From CAWCDJ01 sp963796675 (GTDB lineage Bacteria > Acidobacteriota > Terriglobia > Bryobacterales > Bryobacteraceae), in the NCBI GenBank assembly GCA_963796675.1, contig CAWCMS010000013.1, positions 558,001-622,000 of the forward strand: a stretch of DNA of 64,000 nt, written 5' to 3'. The translations under genes were made by a program, and so were the position numbers. Position 1 is the stretch's first letter. Each line of letters opens with the position of its first letter. The notes beneath the pieces were generated by a model that was given only the letters and a program-made list of their open reading frames with translations, was not told the DNA's origin and did not search any database. Of this stretch, positions 25,248 through 37,229 are shown piece by piece.

Positions 25248-25360
25248 TGGGGCAAGTTTCAACTTGCGGCGGGCTTCAGCCCGCCCGATCCATGCGGAAA
25301 GCTCAGGAGGGCCGAGCGTCGAGGCGGGCTGAAGCCCGCCGCAGGGTGAACCCTGCCCCA
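25248..25360. repeat. Interspersed palindromic repeat, copy 1
   Basis: Left arm 25248-25285 and right arm 25323-25360 form a long inverted repeat (tggggca ... tgccccа-type ends). Each arm itself contains two hairpins: aagtttcaactt plus ggcgggcttcagcccgcc on the left, and ggcgggctgaagcccgcc plus agggtgaaccct on the right. The 37-base core starts cgatccatgcggaaagctca. A diverged copy with the same core lies at 45944. It sits between two convergent genes and may also end transcription. Confidence 0.8.
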
Positions 25361-25368
25361 CGGAGTCT

Positions 25369-26325
25369 TTACCGCAGCCCCACAGGCTTTCCGCCCTGTT
25401 CTTTACTCCGCTGGGCCGCGTCCAGGAAGGCGAAGATCTCGAGCGTCTCGTCGTTCGATACCGGCGGCACGCCCGTCTGCAGGAACTGGACGATCTCCCG
25501 CACCAGTGGACGGTAATCCGCCGCGTCGCCGGACTTGGGATGGCTCACCAGCGTCTCGCGCCCACGATTTACGATGGCGCCGTAATCGCTATACGGACGC
25601 ACGGCCCGCACCATGCCGATGCGGCCGTCGTTCCATACCCCGACGATCACGTCCGCATCGGCCGCTGTCGTCCGCGTCACCGTACGGCAGCAACCCGTCC
25701 CCATCAGCGTGAACAGCAGTTCCACGGGATGGATCGCGTACCATGCCATCTCCAGGTAATGGTGCGGCTCCGTCGGTCCCGGGCCCCATGTGGTCACGCC
25801 CGTGGCGCCGGCGACCTTCGCCTCCCGTGCCACCGCGCCGAACCGCAGGCTCGACGAGCTAAACCACGGGACCCCCGCCGCTTTTGCCAGACGCGCAATC
25901 TCACGCGCGTCTTCGAGCGTCGACGCCAGCGGCTTGTCGACGAAGAACGGCTTGTGCGCGGCAATCACCGGACGCGCCTGTTCGAGATGCGGACGTCCAT
26001 CCAGGCTCTCGATCCAGACCGCGTCGACCCTCGTCAGCAGCGTCGCGATATCCGGCACGATCTCCACACCGTATTTCGTGTGAATCTCATCGGCATAGCG
26101 GTCCACACGCCCCGCGCTCTCTTCGATATCCTTGCTGCCGCCTCTGTAGGCCGCTACGACGCGTGCGCCCGGAATGTGGTCGGAATCGCCCGGGTCGCCA
26201 TTCACCATCTTGGTGAACGCGGGGACGTGCGACGTATCGGTCCCGATGATGCCCACGCGGATATCGGCGGCGCATGCAGACACGACGAACACCAGTGCCA
26301 GAAGAGTCGGTTTCACGTAGGGCAT
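25369..26325 (-). CDS. Exported Gfo/Idh/MocA-family oxidoreductase-like protein
   Basis: 318 residues from the ATG at 26325. Residues 1-19 look like a signal peptide with a possible lipobox ending VSAC. A Rossmann dinucleotide motif follows (RVGIIGTDTSHVPAFTKM), then the family's KP-type motif FFVDKPLASTLEDAREI and HPVELLFTLMG. The G-x-G-x-x-G loop is altered (GIIGTDTSH), seen in a subgroup of secreted acidobacterial/planctomycete members. The substrate is probably a sugar derivative. It is divergent from recG with only 22 bp between starts. Confidence 0.85.
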   Translation of the reverse strand: MPYVKPTLLALVFVVSACAADIRVGIIGTDTSHVPAFTKMVNGDPGDSDHIPGARVVAAYRGGSKDIEESAGRVDRYADEIHTKYGVEIVPDIATLLTRVDAVWIESLDGRPHLEQARPVIAAHKPFFVDKPLASTLEDAREIARLAKAAGVPWFSSSSLRFGAVAREAKVAGATGVTTWGPGPTEPHHYLEMAWYAIHPVELLFTLMGTGCCRTVTRTTAADADVIVGVWNDGRIGMVRAVRPYSDYGAIVNRGRETLVSHPKSGDAADYRPLVREIVQFLQTGVPPVSNDETLEIFAFLDAAQRSKEQGGKPVGLR

Positions 26326-26347
26326 TGTACACTGGGTTCGAGACCGC

Positions 26348-28446
<2,099 letters not shown>

Positions 28447-28447
<1 letters not shown>

Positions 28448-28968
28448 TGCGGGTCATTGCCGGAGAGCTCCGCTCGCGGAAATTCAAGAGCCTTCCCGGC
28501 GCCGCCACGCGCCCCACGCCCGACCGTTTGCGGGAGACCCTCTTCGATATCCTGCAGCCGCGTATCGCCGGCGCGCGCCTGGTGGACGCCTACGCCGGAA
28601 CCGGCGGCGTGGGCATCGAAGCCCTCAGCCGCGGTGCATCGCACGTCTGGTTTTTGGAGCGCAACCGCGCGGCGATCGAGACCATTCGTGAGAATCTGCA
28701 ATCGCTGGGGCTCGAAGGCCGCTCTACGGTGGCCACCGGGCCGGTCCTCCTGACGCTGCCCCGGTTTCCCGCGGAGATCGTCTTCCTCGATCCGCCCTAC
28801 GATCAGGAACGCGAATATACCGCCGCGCTCGATCTGCTGGCGCAATCGCACCCTCCGCTTACCGTGGTGCAGCACTCCATCCGCCTGGCGCTGCCCGAAG
28901 AGTCCGGGCCGCTGCGGCGGGTCCGCACGGTGCGGCAGGGAGACAACCTGCTGAGTTTTTACGAGTGA
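28447..28968 (+). CDS. rsmD: 16S rRNA (guanine966-N2)-methyltransferase
   Basis: 173 residues: MRVIAGELRSRKFKSLPG start, TRPTPDRLRETLFDIL, SAM motif VDAYAGTGGVGIEALSRGA, and the N6/N2-methylase motif VFLDPPYDQE. It methylates G966 of 16S rRNA in the assembled 30S subunit. Co-transcribed with recG. Its 3' end overlaps the convergent MBL-fold gene by ten bases. Confidence 0.95.
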
Positions 28969-29891
28969 GTCCGGAACTCCTGGCCGATCCGCTGCACGGC
29001 AACCCGGTGCGGGTGGTTTCCGGCCATGTTATTGACGCGCTCGATCGGTTCCAGGTACGGTTCGCGGCTGAGCTTGAAGGTCTGGTGGTGCACTGGCAGG
29101 AAGAACTCCGCGCCGGCGTCTTCCGCCATCTGCCACGCCTGTTCGGGCGTGCAGTGGAAGCGAATCCACGGATTGTAGGCGCCTACCGGCATGATCGCCA
29201 GGTCGAACGGCCGCGAGCTCTTCAGGGCGCGGAACGATCGCGTCATGGCGGTATCGCCGCCGAACAGAATGCGGTAGCGGCCGATCTCCACGGTGTAGCC
29301 GTTAAAGCCGCGGTAGATGTCGCTGCGCATGCGAGCGCCCCAGTGGTTCACCTCGAAGGCGCGAACCTCCGCGGGTCCCACTCGGAAGCGCTGGTCCCAG
29401 GCGAGTTCCTTCACTGCGGCCCACTTCTTCGGGCGCAGCAGGTCTGATGTGCGCGAGGCCGTCACTACGGTGGTGCCGCGGTCTTCGAGCGCGCGCAGCG
29501 TGGGTACGTCGAAATGGTCGAAGTGGGCATGCGAAAGCAGGATCAGGTCGGGCTTAGGCAGTCGTTCCAGCGGCATCGCGGGATCCACCAGCCGCTTGAT
29601 TCCCAGCGTGAATAAGCCGAGGTCGATTCCGATGCGCCGGCTGAACACCGGGTCGGTGAGGATCGAAAATCCGTCGATCTGGAGGAGTACCGTCGTGTGT
29701 CCCATCCAGGCCGCATGGATGCCACGATGGCCCCACAGCCTGGGGTCCGGATGAACCGGCGGCGCCTCCACGTTACGTTTCAAGTCTTCTGCGTACATTT
29801 TCCAGAAAGCGGGGGCGGTGAGATATGCCCACGCGCCGATTCCCGCGACGCCGGCTAAACCGGCTGCTCCCAACAGCGTTCCCCGGTGCAT
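28959..29891 (-). CDS. MBL-fold metal-dependent hydrolase (UlaG/NAPE-PLD-like)
   Basis: 310 residues. An N-terminal hydrophobic helix (about 6-26) suggests membrane anchoring or export. The zinc-site motif is LLSHAHFDHFD, with further ligands in VNHWGAR, LFGGDTAM and FLPVHHQTF. The arrangement matches the NAPE-hydrolysing phospholipase D and UlaG-like branch of the metallo-beta-lactamase fold. The substrate may be a phospholipid or lactone; it is not determinable. It is divergent from the CPBP protease gene. Confidence 0.88.
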   Translation of the reverse strand: MHRGTLLGAAGLAGVAGIGAWAYLTAPAFWKMYAEDLKRNVEAPPVHPDPRLWGHRGIHAAWMGHTTVLLQIDGFSILTDPVFSRRIGIDLGLFTLGIKRLVDPAMPLERLPKPDLILLSHAHFDHFDVPTLRALEDRGTTVVTASRTSDLLRPKKWAAVKELAWDQRFRVGPAEVRAFEVNHWGARMRSDIYRGFNGYTVEIGRYRILFGGDTAMTRSFRALKSSRPFDLAIMPVGAYNPWIRFHCTPEQAWQMAEDAGAEFFLPVHHQTFKLSREPYLEPIERVNNMAGNHPHRVAVQRIGQEFRTHS

Positions 29892-29943
29892 CTGTTACTT
29901 AAGATGCCTCGACCTACCTCGGGGTTGCTATCATGCCAGTTGA

Positions 29944-30816
29944 ATGCGCCGCGATCCGCTCCGGGTTGCCATCCACGTAGCCGTTTACATTGTGTTGTTT
30001 ATCCTTAGCACCACGCTCTTCGGCTGGGTGCTGATTGAAACCGGTTACCTGGTTGGAATTACCGCTACACATCTGGCCGCCGCGGCTTTTACCAATTGGC
30101 TGGTGCTGCGGATTTACGAAAATCGCCGTTTGGTCGATTTGGGTTTATGGCTGGAGCGCGCCTCCTGGCACAACCTGCTCGCTGGCTTGGCAGGCGGCGC
30201 CGGGGCGGCCATGGTGGTGCTGCTGCCGCCGCTCGCGACCGGGGCGTCGCATCTGGTCGCGACTCCACATGATCAGCCCGGCCTCGGCACCCTGGTCTTC
30301 GTGTTGGTGCTGCTGGCGGCGGGAGCGGTGGGTGAAGAACTGGTCTTCCGGGGTTACGGCTTCCAACTGCTTCTGGCGCAACTTGGGCCGTATGCCACCA
30401 TCCTCCCGGTGGGCATTATCTTTGCGCTCCTTCACGGAGCCAATCCGCACGCCGCGCGGCTCGGCATCGTCAATACGGCGGGGTTCGGGATCCTCTTCGG
30501 ATACGCTTACTGGCGGAGCCGCGACCTCTGGCTCCCCTTCGGCCTTCACGTGGGCTGGAATTTCACACTACCCCTCTTTGGCGTTCCACTCAGTGGGCTT
30601 AGAATGAATGTGACGGGCCACGAGATGTCGTGGACTGCCGGTGCGCTCTGGAGCGGCGGAGAGTACGGACCCGAGGCCAGCGTTCTGACCTCGGTGGTTC
30701 TGATTCTGCTGGGCTTTTATTTGTGGAAGGCGCCCATTCGACGGCAGTTCTCGCCGCTCACGGATCCGCCGACAGGGAGTCCGAAATGCGAGCCGCCGCA
30801 GCGATTGGCGTCGTAA
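29944..30816 (+). CDS. CPBP family intramembrane glutamic endopeptidase
   Basis: 290 residues with about eight membrane helices. Motif 1 EELVFRGYGFQLL (about 135-147) carries the paired glutamates and arginine, motif 2 is FALLHGANPHAARLG, and motif 3 is FGLHVGWNFTL. These are the Rce1/CAAX-protease-like residues. Bacterial members process peptides in the membrane, for example in bacteriocin immunity. The next gene starts within its last 31 bases. Confidence 0.9.
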   Translation: MRRDPLRVAIHVAVYIVLFILSTTLFGWVLIETGYLVGITATHLAAAAFTNWLVLRIYENRRLVDLGLWLERASWHNLLAGLAGGAGAAMVVLLPPLATGASHLVATPHDQPGLGTLVFVLVLLAAGAVGEELVFRGYGFQLLLAQLGPYATILPVGIIFALLHGANPHAARLGIVNTAGFGILFGYAYWRSRDLWLPFGLHVGWNFTLPLFGVPLSGLRMNVTGHEMSWTAGALWSGGEYGPEASVLTSVVLILLGFYLWKAPIRRQFSPLTDPPTGSPKCEPPQRLAS

Positions 30817-31577
30817 TTCTATTGTCACCGTTCGCCTTTGCTGGCGAGAAACTCACCGAAGAAGACCGCATCGAATTGACGCGCGGCTTGAGCTCGGAAT
30901 ATGCCACCGTCAAGGTGCTGCTGCCGCGTTCGAAAAAAGCCCTGGAGTTCAACTCCGACGGCACCTACGACAAGAAGGAATGGACCACGATCGCCCGCGA
31001 GAGCGGCCCCGCGGCGCGCTCCGGAGACCTCGTGCAGATCACCAGGATCGATATCGAGAGCGACCGCATCGTGATGCAGATCAACGGCGGCTTCAAGGGC
31101 GGCCGCCATTGGTATTCGGGCGTCAACATCGGGGTGAACGGCGGACAGCCCACCCAAGTCGACCAGAACAGCGACAGCAACGCTCCCGGCGGCACGTCCA
31201 TCGTGCTGCTCTTCCACAAGCCGCTCGAACCCATCAAATCAGCGCAGATCAAGAAAATTCTGGCGCCCGTTCTCGATTTCGAAAAGCGCTCCGCGACTCA
31301 GATCTACGCCGAGACGCTGCCTCCTGAAGTGCAGAAGGCCATCAAGGACAAGCACGTGATGGAGGGAATGAATCACGAGGAAGTGATTCTGGCGATGGGG
31401 CGGCCCGAGCACAAATCACGCGAGACCAACGATGGCATCGAGACCGAGGACTGGGTCTACGGACAGGCTCCCGGCAAGATCACCTTCGTCACGTTCAAGG
31501 GTGACAAGGTCGTGAAAGTGAAAGAGGCCTACGCGGGCCTCGGCACGCAGGTGCAGGAACCCAAGGTGCCGCAGTAA
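30786..31577 (+). CDS. Secreted hypothetical protein (conserved acidobacterial type)
   Basis: 263 residues from the ATG at 30786, inside the end of the CPBP gene. Residues 1-20 are a signal peptide (IGVVILLSPFAFAGEK). A polar beta-rich domain follows, with a glycine-rich segment (INGGFKGGRHWYSGVNIGVN). The C-terminal third (GMNHEEVILAMGRPEHKSRE ... EDWVYGQAPGKITFVTFKGD) resembles a SmpA/OmlA-type fold, a periplasmic protein-interaction module. Role unknown. Confidence 0.75.
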   Translation: MRAAAAIGVVILLSPFAFAGEKLTEEDRIELTRGLSSEYATVKVLLPRSKKALEFNSDGTYDKKEWTTIARESGPAARSGDLVQITRIDIESDRIVMQINGGFKGGRHWYSGVNIGVNGGQPTQVDQNSDSNAPGGTSIVLLFHKPLEPIKSAQIKKILAPVLDFEKRSATQIYAETLPPEVQKAIKDKHVMEGMNHEEVILAMGRPEHKSRETNDGIETEDWVYGQAPGKITFVTFKGDKVVKVKEAYAGLGTQVQEPKVPQ

Positions 31578-31712
31578 CGTGAGGCAGACCTCCCCTCTTG
31601 GTCTGGAAATTCGCAAATCCCGGCGCTCTGTAGGGGAACACCTTAGTACCCTTATGTGGGGTACCGCAGGGTTATTTATTAGTACCTTAATATCTCATAC
31701 TATGAATTATCC

Positions 31713-33633
31713 ATGACTCTCAGTACTATTTACCCTGCCGGAACGATTGCGAATCGGCGCTGGAGCCGATTCAGCCTGCGAGTTATAGTCGTCTGCCTGG
31801 TCCTGTTCATTGGCTCTTCTTGCGCGTTGCGTGCCCAGGGCAACTGTCCCGTTGCTGGGGCTATTGGTTCAGTACAGTCTGCCCAAGGGAGTTCGGCCTG
31901 CGCTCAGGTTCAAGTGCCGGCCGGGCGGAAGTTCGTGGTCTTAGACGTTGGTGAAGATGCCTGGGGCTGGCAGAAGGGAAACGGCTGCAACGAGCCCGAT
32001 TACGGTTCCTGTGCTCCGACCACCGTGACCTTGTCGGTAACGGGGGGGGGGCAACACACTATCCGTCCGATTCCGTGTCCGGACCAGCAACCATTCATGC
32101 CGCCAGGAAATGGGTGGATGGGGGGCTCGTATTAGGAAGCCACATGTTTTGGAGCCCCGTCCAACGCCTGCTATACGACGTTCAGGAATCCATGGTGGAC
32201 TTGTCAATACGACTACTGTGGTATCTACCCCATCCCGCCAGCATGCAATACCTGTGATCAACAGGAGCGAGACAGTCTAAGTACGTGTCTGGCCGGTGAA
32301 CCGTCTGACCATACGACACGATGTCCAATACTACCGCGAGTTTCACCGAGTCCTTGTGGTGTCCAGATAGCCTCGCCAGAACGGTGGCACCGTCACCTTG
32401 CAGGTTTCCTCATCTGGGGAAGGCACCGTAGCCTCGATCTCAGCAACTCTCTACGGAGACGTACAATTCATGCTGACCCAATCGCCTTTCAAATTGGGAC
32501 CCTAGATGCGAGGGACATCGCGTCGGGTTGCCCAACCGTGACCCAGAGATTCCGATCAGCGACAATTGCCACATCCTCTACGACGTCGAACTCGTGGGTA
32601 TGGCCCAGATGCCGATGATAGTTCGGAGGGGGAGCCGCCCGAGGTCTATCACGAGCACCACCTCTGGTCGAAGGCGCTTGACCGGCTCTTCGGCAATGCA
32701 ACGGGCTCAAGGTATTATGACGAGCATGCCCCTGTTCCCCGATAGGCAAAGTTACACAGCGGCGCAAGCCGACTGCAGGGCAGGGCTGCTGATCACCCGG
32801 CGCGACCAGCGTGGCAAGACGGGACCGGGGACATTATGATCAGCTATCAGTTTCAGATCCACTAACAACAGCCGTGGCCCCTCCAGGACAGTGGCTCCGA
32901 GGCACCTCAAGCAATTACACTCCGCCGAACGCGATACGTACGAGCCGGGCTATGTGATTGAGCAAACCTAAATACGTCTACTGGTGGTATCCCCCGCCGA
33001 TGGATTAAGGGCGAGCGTTGCACAGGTATCGGTCCGACTGATGTCACGACTTTCGCAGTGACCTCGCACGACTTCGGTGGAGTGGCGCAACTTCGTGCAA
33101 CAGCGACGATCCAAGGTATTGCTCCCGACGGCACCGTCCAGGCTGTAACCGTCACCGCGACAGTTGTTGACAACTTTTGGGATCAAACCCCGACTGCCTC
33201 GCCATCTGACGGCGCCACTCGGTTGTGCGGCTCCGATTTCGCGCGGAGCCACTATGCGAGTCTGCCTGTAGATCAGGACTGCAACGGCATCGCCGATTCC
33301 TGGGAAGAGCAGTACGCTGGGCCCGGACGCCATCTCGATCCGAATGCGGACGCTGATGGTGGGATGGGAAAAGCCGGAGACGGTTTCTCGGTCTCGGACG
33401 AATACCGCGGCTTCCACTACGTGACCGACGACTGGATTAGAGCCCCCGACCGGTACAACTCCGGACTCGACCAAGATCCGGTGGGAGAGTACAGACCCAA
33501 CCACGAAGGATGTGTTTTTCTGGGACACCTCCTCCGACGGTCGCTTTACAACGGCACTGCGGTCAGTTTTGGCGGTGCAGTTGCCGTTCAAGTATCGACG
33601 AGTAAGCGCCGTGGTGGCGCACGCGACCGGTAG
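31713..33633 (+). pseudogene. Decayed gene for a Cys-rich secreted protein
   Basis: Fragments in changing frames read as one exported protein. 31713-32135 has a signal peptide and a beta-rich domain, ending at an in-frame TAG. The same frame then continues as a cysteine-rich stretch (ACYTTFRNPWWTCQYDYCGI, PACNTC). Next come a fragment near 32377 (QNGGTVTLQVSSSGEGTVA), one near 32499 (LDARDIASGCPTV), one near 32626 (EVYHEHHLWSKALDRLFGN), and a longer C-terminal part at 33010-33633 with a calcium-loop-like DQDCNGIADSW and DPNADADGG. At least one stop and several frameshifts interrupt it. GC is below that of its neighbours. An IS630 copy lies 94 bp downstream. Family not recognised. Confidence 0.6.
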
Positions 33634-33724
33634 AGATCCGAGAAACGGTGACGAGCTTAGCCACTGCCATGGTTGGTAACCTCAACCAGAACTCGCCCAC
33701 GCAGGTACGATCTACAATTTCGCC

Positions 33725-34813
33725 CTAGTGTCCTGAGTTGGAAATCCGTTGACAAAGTCTCTCAACTTTCCCTAGGATCAAGTCCGCGTCGGCTTTCCAG
33801 ACAAAAGGCTTCGGACTTCGATTCCGTTGGTCCAGGTAAGCGAGCATGGCGTCTTCCAGTTGCCGAACGGCAGTATGGCTGCCCCGTCGCACGCAGCGTT
33901 CAGTCACCTCTGCAAACAGGCGCTCAACCAGATTCAACCAACTTCCGCTCGTGGGCGTGAAATGGACATGATAGCGGGGATGGCGCGCCAACCACGTGCG
34001 GACTTTGCTGACCTTATGGGTGCCGTAGTTGTCCATCACCAGATGAATCTCCACGCCCTGCGGTAAATTGGCATCGACCTCGCTGAGAAATCGTAGGAAT
34101 TCCTGATGCCGGTGTCGTCGATAACAGTTGCTGATGGTGACACCGCTGGCCACGTCCATCGCCGCAAACAGTGACGTGACTCCATGTCGTTCGTAATCGT
34201 GCGATTGCCGCGCCGGCACACCCGGCGCCAATGGCAAAATCGGCTGCGTCCGGTTCAGCGCCTGCACCTGACTCTTTTCGTCTACGCATAAGACGATCGC
34301 CCGATCAGGCGGATTCATGTACAAACCGACGATATCCCGAACCTTCTCAACGAATTGAGGGTCTTTGGATAGTTTGAAGTTCTCCAGTCGGTGCGGTTGC
34401 AATCCAAAGGCACGCCAAATCCGCACGACAGCTGTTTGCGACAAGCCCGCCTTTTCCGCCATGAGCCGCGTGCTCCAGTGGGTGCTGGCAGTGGGCATCG
34501 ATTCCAATGTCTTGGTGACAACGGCCTCGACCTGCTTGTCCGTGATCGACCGGGGAGCGCCCGGCCGGGGCTCGTCGAGTAAGCCTTCCAAGCGATTCAC
34601 TCGAAAACGCTCACGCCATTTACAAACGGTGGCTCCAGTGATCTGCAGCTTCTTAGCTACCGCGCCATTGCTCAGACCCTCATCGCAGCCGAGCACAATG
34701 CGAGCGCGCATGGCCGTGGCTTGCGCCGACTTCGGGCGACGAGCCAACATCGTGAGTTTTTCTCTTTCCTCATCGGTGAGGTCGAGTGGTTTGGTGGGGC
34801 GTCCGATACCCAT
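33725..34813 (-). CDS. IS630 family transposase
   Basis: 362 residues in one intact frame. The N-terminal helix-turn-helix region (GAVAKKLQITGATVCKWRERF) is followed by a second HTH and a DDE domain: Asp in IVLCVDEKSQVQAL, Asp in HLVMDNYGTHK, Glu in SGSWLNLVERLFAEV. The stop TAG is formed at the junction: its TA is the duplicated target and its G is host DNA. The ATG at 34813 lies 55 bases inside the right end. Likely a functional enzyme. Confidence 0.95.
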   Translation of the reverse strand: MGIGRPTKPLDLTDEEREKLTMLARRPKSAQATAMRARIVLGCDEGLSNGAVAKKLQITGATVCKWRERFRVNRLEGLLDEPRPGAPRSITDKQVEAVVTKTLESMPTASTHWSTRLMAEKAGLSQTAVVRIWRAFGLQPHRLENFKLSKDPQFVEKVRDIVGLYMNPPDRAIVLCVDEKSQVQALNRTQPILPLAPGVPARQSHDYERHGVTSLFAAMDVASGVTISNCYRRHRHQEFLRFLSEVDANLPQGVEIHLVMDNYGTHKVSKVRTWLARHPRYHVHFTPTSGSWLNLVERLFAEVTERCVRRGSHTAVRQLEDAMLAYLDQRNRSPKPFVWKADADLILGKVERLCQRISNSGH

Positions 34814-34868
34814 GCCTCAGTATGAGTGTATTTCAGTTATTATTCAACGAATTTCTGACTCACGACAC
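33728..34868. mobile_element. IS630 family insertion sequence with TA target duplication
   Basis: A 1141-bp element. The 25-bp terminal inverted repeats, 33728-33752 (gtgtcctgagttggaaatcc...) and the complement of 34844-34868 (gtgtcgtgagtcagaaattc...), match at 21 of 25 positions. TA dinucleotides at 33726-33727 and 34869-34870 are the target duplication, as expected for IS630/Tc1-mariner. It holds a single transposase gene on the minus strand. It interrupts DNA just after the decayed secreted-protein gene. Confidence 0.93.
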
Positions 34869-35013
34869 TAGCCGCCCGGTACAAATTTCGCTAGGTCTGT
34901 ATCGGCAGGGTCGGAGATTTCTGTTCGCAGTGACTGAGGAGCCCACCGTTGGGTGCTGGGGAGAGCGGATTCCATGGGCCGGGCTTCTTGCGCCGGTCGA
35001 AAGGCCCGTACGC

Positions 35014-36271
35014 CTACAGCGCCAGCTTCCGCGTTCGCGGACGGCTCAGCCTGGCTACCAGCCTTTGCTCCCGGCGGCGCAGTTCCGGTGTATCCGCTAC
35101 GGCGATCGCCTGCCGCGTCATCTCGAGCGCCATCGAGGCATTCCGCTCGCGATGCTCGTAATGCTTGGCGAATTCCTCGAGCGCATGCGCCTGCCAAGGG
35201 TTCCGCGAATGCGCCAGGTCCGCCAGGACCGCCAGCGCGGCATCCTCGCGGCCGGCCCGCTTCTCCATCATGGCGATATCCCAGAGCGCGCGGAATAGCA
35301 GGGAATCGGGCAAGCCCAACTCCACCGCGCGGCGAAACAACCGCAGCGCTTCCTCGGTTCGCTCCGCCTGCAGCAGCCAGCGCGCCAGGCCCGATAGTCC
35401 GCGCCGTGGCGAGCGCCGCATCCTCCGGACTGCGGAACGCGAAGGGCACGATCGCCGTCAGGCAGGCCAGCGAGAGAATATCGAGCGCGTTGTGGTGGAA
35501 GATCGGCACCAGCCGGAAGGCCTGCTGCGTGCGGAGGAACTCGAAGTAGCAGTAGGGAATCATTTCGCCGGGCAAGATCGCCCTGCCGCTCCACGCCCAG
35601 GATGTGATTTTCCAGTTCCACCAGGCGGCAGCTTTCCAGGCGCAGCTTCCAGAGCCGCCGCGCGCCGAAGAGCAGGTCCAGATGCTCCATGCGTTCGAAC
35701 GGGTGGCGCGCGCGCGCACCATGCGGAAGCGCGTTTCGAGCAGCGGCTGGTCGTAGGACTTGCCGTTGTAGGTGATGAGGACGTCGAACTGCGCCAGATG
35801 CTCGGAAAGGCGCGCAGCAGCGAGGGCTCCTCGCCGTAATCGCGCATGAAAAACTGCCGCAGCCGGAAGCCCTCGGGCTCGATGGCGCCCACGCCGATCA
35901 GGAACGCATAGGTGCCGGTGCCGCCCGCCAGGCCCGTGGTCTCGGTATCGAGGAAGGCCCACTTCGGCGGAGGCGCCCTCGGCGATGGCGCCGTCCGAAA
36001 GCGAATCCAGCAGATCGTCCGGCAGTTCCGCCAGGTCCGAGATATCGACGCTGCCGTGGCGGCGGTGGCGCTCCCAGAGCTGCTCGGTTTCGAAGTGCTC
36101 CCCAAGGGGCGTGCGGACCACCTCGCCGCTCATCAGGTCCTGAATGAAGGCAGCGCCAGGGGGCGCGACGGAGGGCCCCGGGCGTGCCGGCGGCGGACCG
36201 TCCGCGTACTTGCGGTCGATGCGGGCCATGTGGCGCCGGAGCGCGGCGAGTTGGTCCTGTATATCCTCCAT
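35014..36271 (-). pseudogene. YprB-like 3'-5' exonuclease with TPR tail, five frameshifts
   Basis: Read as a composite: N-terminus MEDIQDQLAALRRHMARIDR; RNase H-like exonuclease core with FLDTETTGLAGGTGTYAFLI (the DxE pair), DVLITYNGKSYDQPLLETRF, and HHNALDILSLACLTAI; then TPR-like helices (EEALRLFRRAVELG, ALAVLADLAHSRNPWQAHAL). Frame changes occur near 35958-35960 (extra base in CCC), 35806-35812, 35705-35716 (GC-dinucleotide run), 35574-35575 (extra base) and 35395-35405. Every segment stays well conserved, which argues for sequence errors over decay. It is divergent from galU. Confidence 0.75.
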
Positions 36272-36327
36272 GCTTCGCTTTTTCTTTGCACACTATACCG
36301 CACCCCGGGGCGCGTTGTTATAGTCAA

Positions 36328-37229
36328 ATGGTGATCCAGAGCGCCGTCATACCCGTTGCCGGCCACGGCACGCGGCTGCTGCCTGCCACCAAGTCGCAGC
36401 CCAAGGAGATGCTGCCGGTGGCGCGCAAGCCGATCGTGCAATATGTGGTGGAAGAGCTCGTCTCGAACGGGATCCAGCAGATTCTGTTCGTCACCGGACG
36501 CAACAAGACGTCGATCGAGAACCACTTCGACCACGATCCCGAGCTGTTCCAGGCGTTGAGCGCCGCGGACCGGCAGGACCTGTTGAAGGAGCTCGATTTC
36601 GACGCGCTCAAGGCCAGTTTCTTTTATACGCGGCAGCGCCTGCAAAAGGGCTTGGGCGATGCCGTCCTGTGCGGCGAAAACTTTGCCGGCGAGGAGCCCT
36701 TCCTGGTGGCGCTCGGCGATTCGATCCTCGGGCTGCACGCCGTCTCCCGCGCGGTAAGCCGCATGGCGGACGTGTTCGATTCCCGCCGCGCCAGCTGTGT
36801 GATCGCGGTCGAGGAAGTTCCGCCCGAACAGACCAGCCACTACGGCATCGTGCAGCCGGACGATCAAGCCGACGACGTCTTCCGCATCGTCAACCTGGTG
36901 GAAAAGCCGTCTCCCGACAAGGCGCCGAGCAACCTGGCGATCGCCGGGCGGTACATTTTTTCCCCGTCATTTTCGATAAAATCCGTCAGGTGCAGCCCGA
37001 CCGGCGGGGCGAAATCCAGCTCACCAACGCCATTCAGTTCCTCTGCGACGAGGGACGGCGCGTGATCGCGGTGAAGCTCTCTCCGGAAGAGAAGCGCTAC
37101 GATATCGGCAATTTTCCGAGCTATTTCGAAAGTTTTGTGGAATTCGCGCTGGCAGACCCGGTCTATGGCGCGGAATTCCGGCGCGCACTGGAGCGCTTGT
37201 TGGCGAAATCCCTATCCACAAACGTTTGA
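36328..37229 (+). CDS. galU: UTP-glucose-1-phosphate uridylyltransferase (one frameshift)
   Basis: Composite of about 300 residues: N-terminal AVIPVAGHGTRLLPATKSQP (nucleotide loop), KEMLPVARKPIVQYVVEEL, LGDAVLCGENF and VEEVPPEQTSHYGIV; after the frame change the C-terminus reads IFDKIRQVQPDRRGEIQLTN and EKRYDIGNFPSYFESFVEFA. One base appears to be missing in the C-run 36962-36965. The enzyme makes UDP-glucose, feeding glycan and trehalose synthesis. The stop overlaps the TTG start of the next gene. The span is 902 nt, one short of an in-frame length. Confidence 0.9.
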
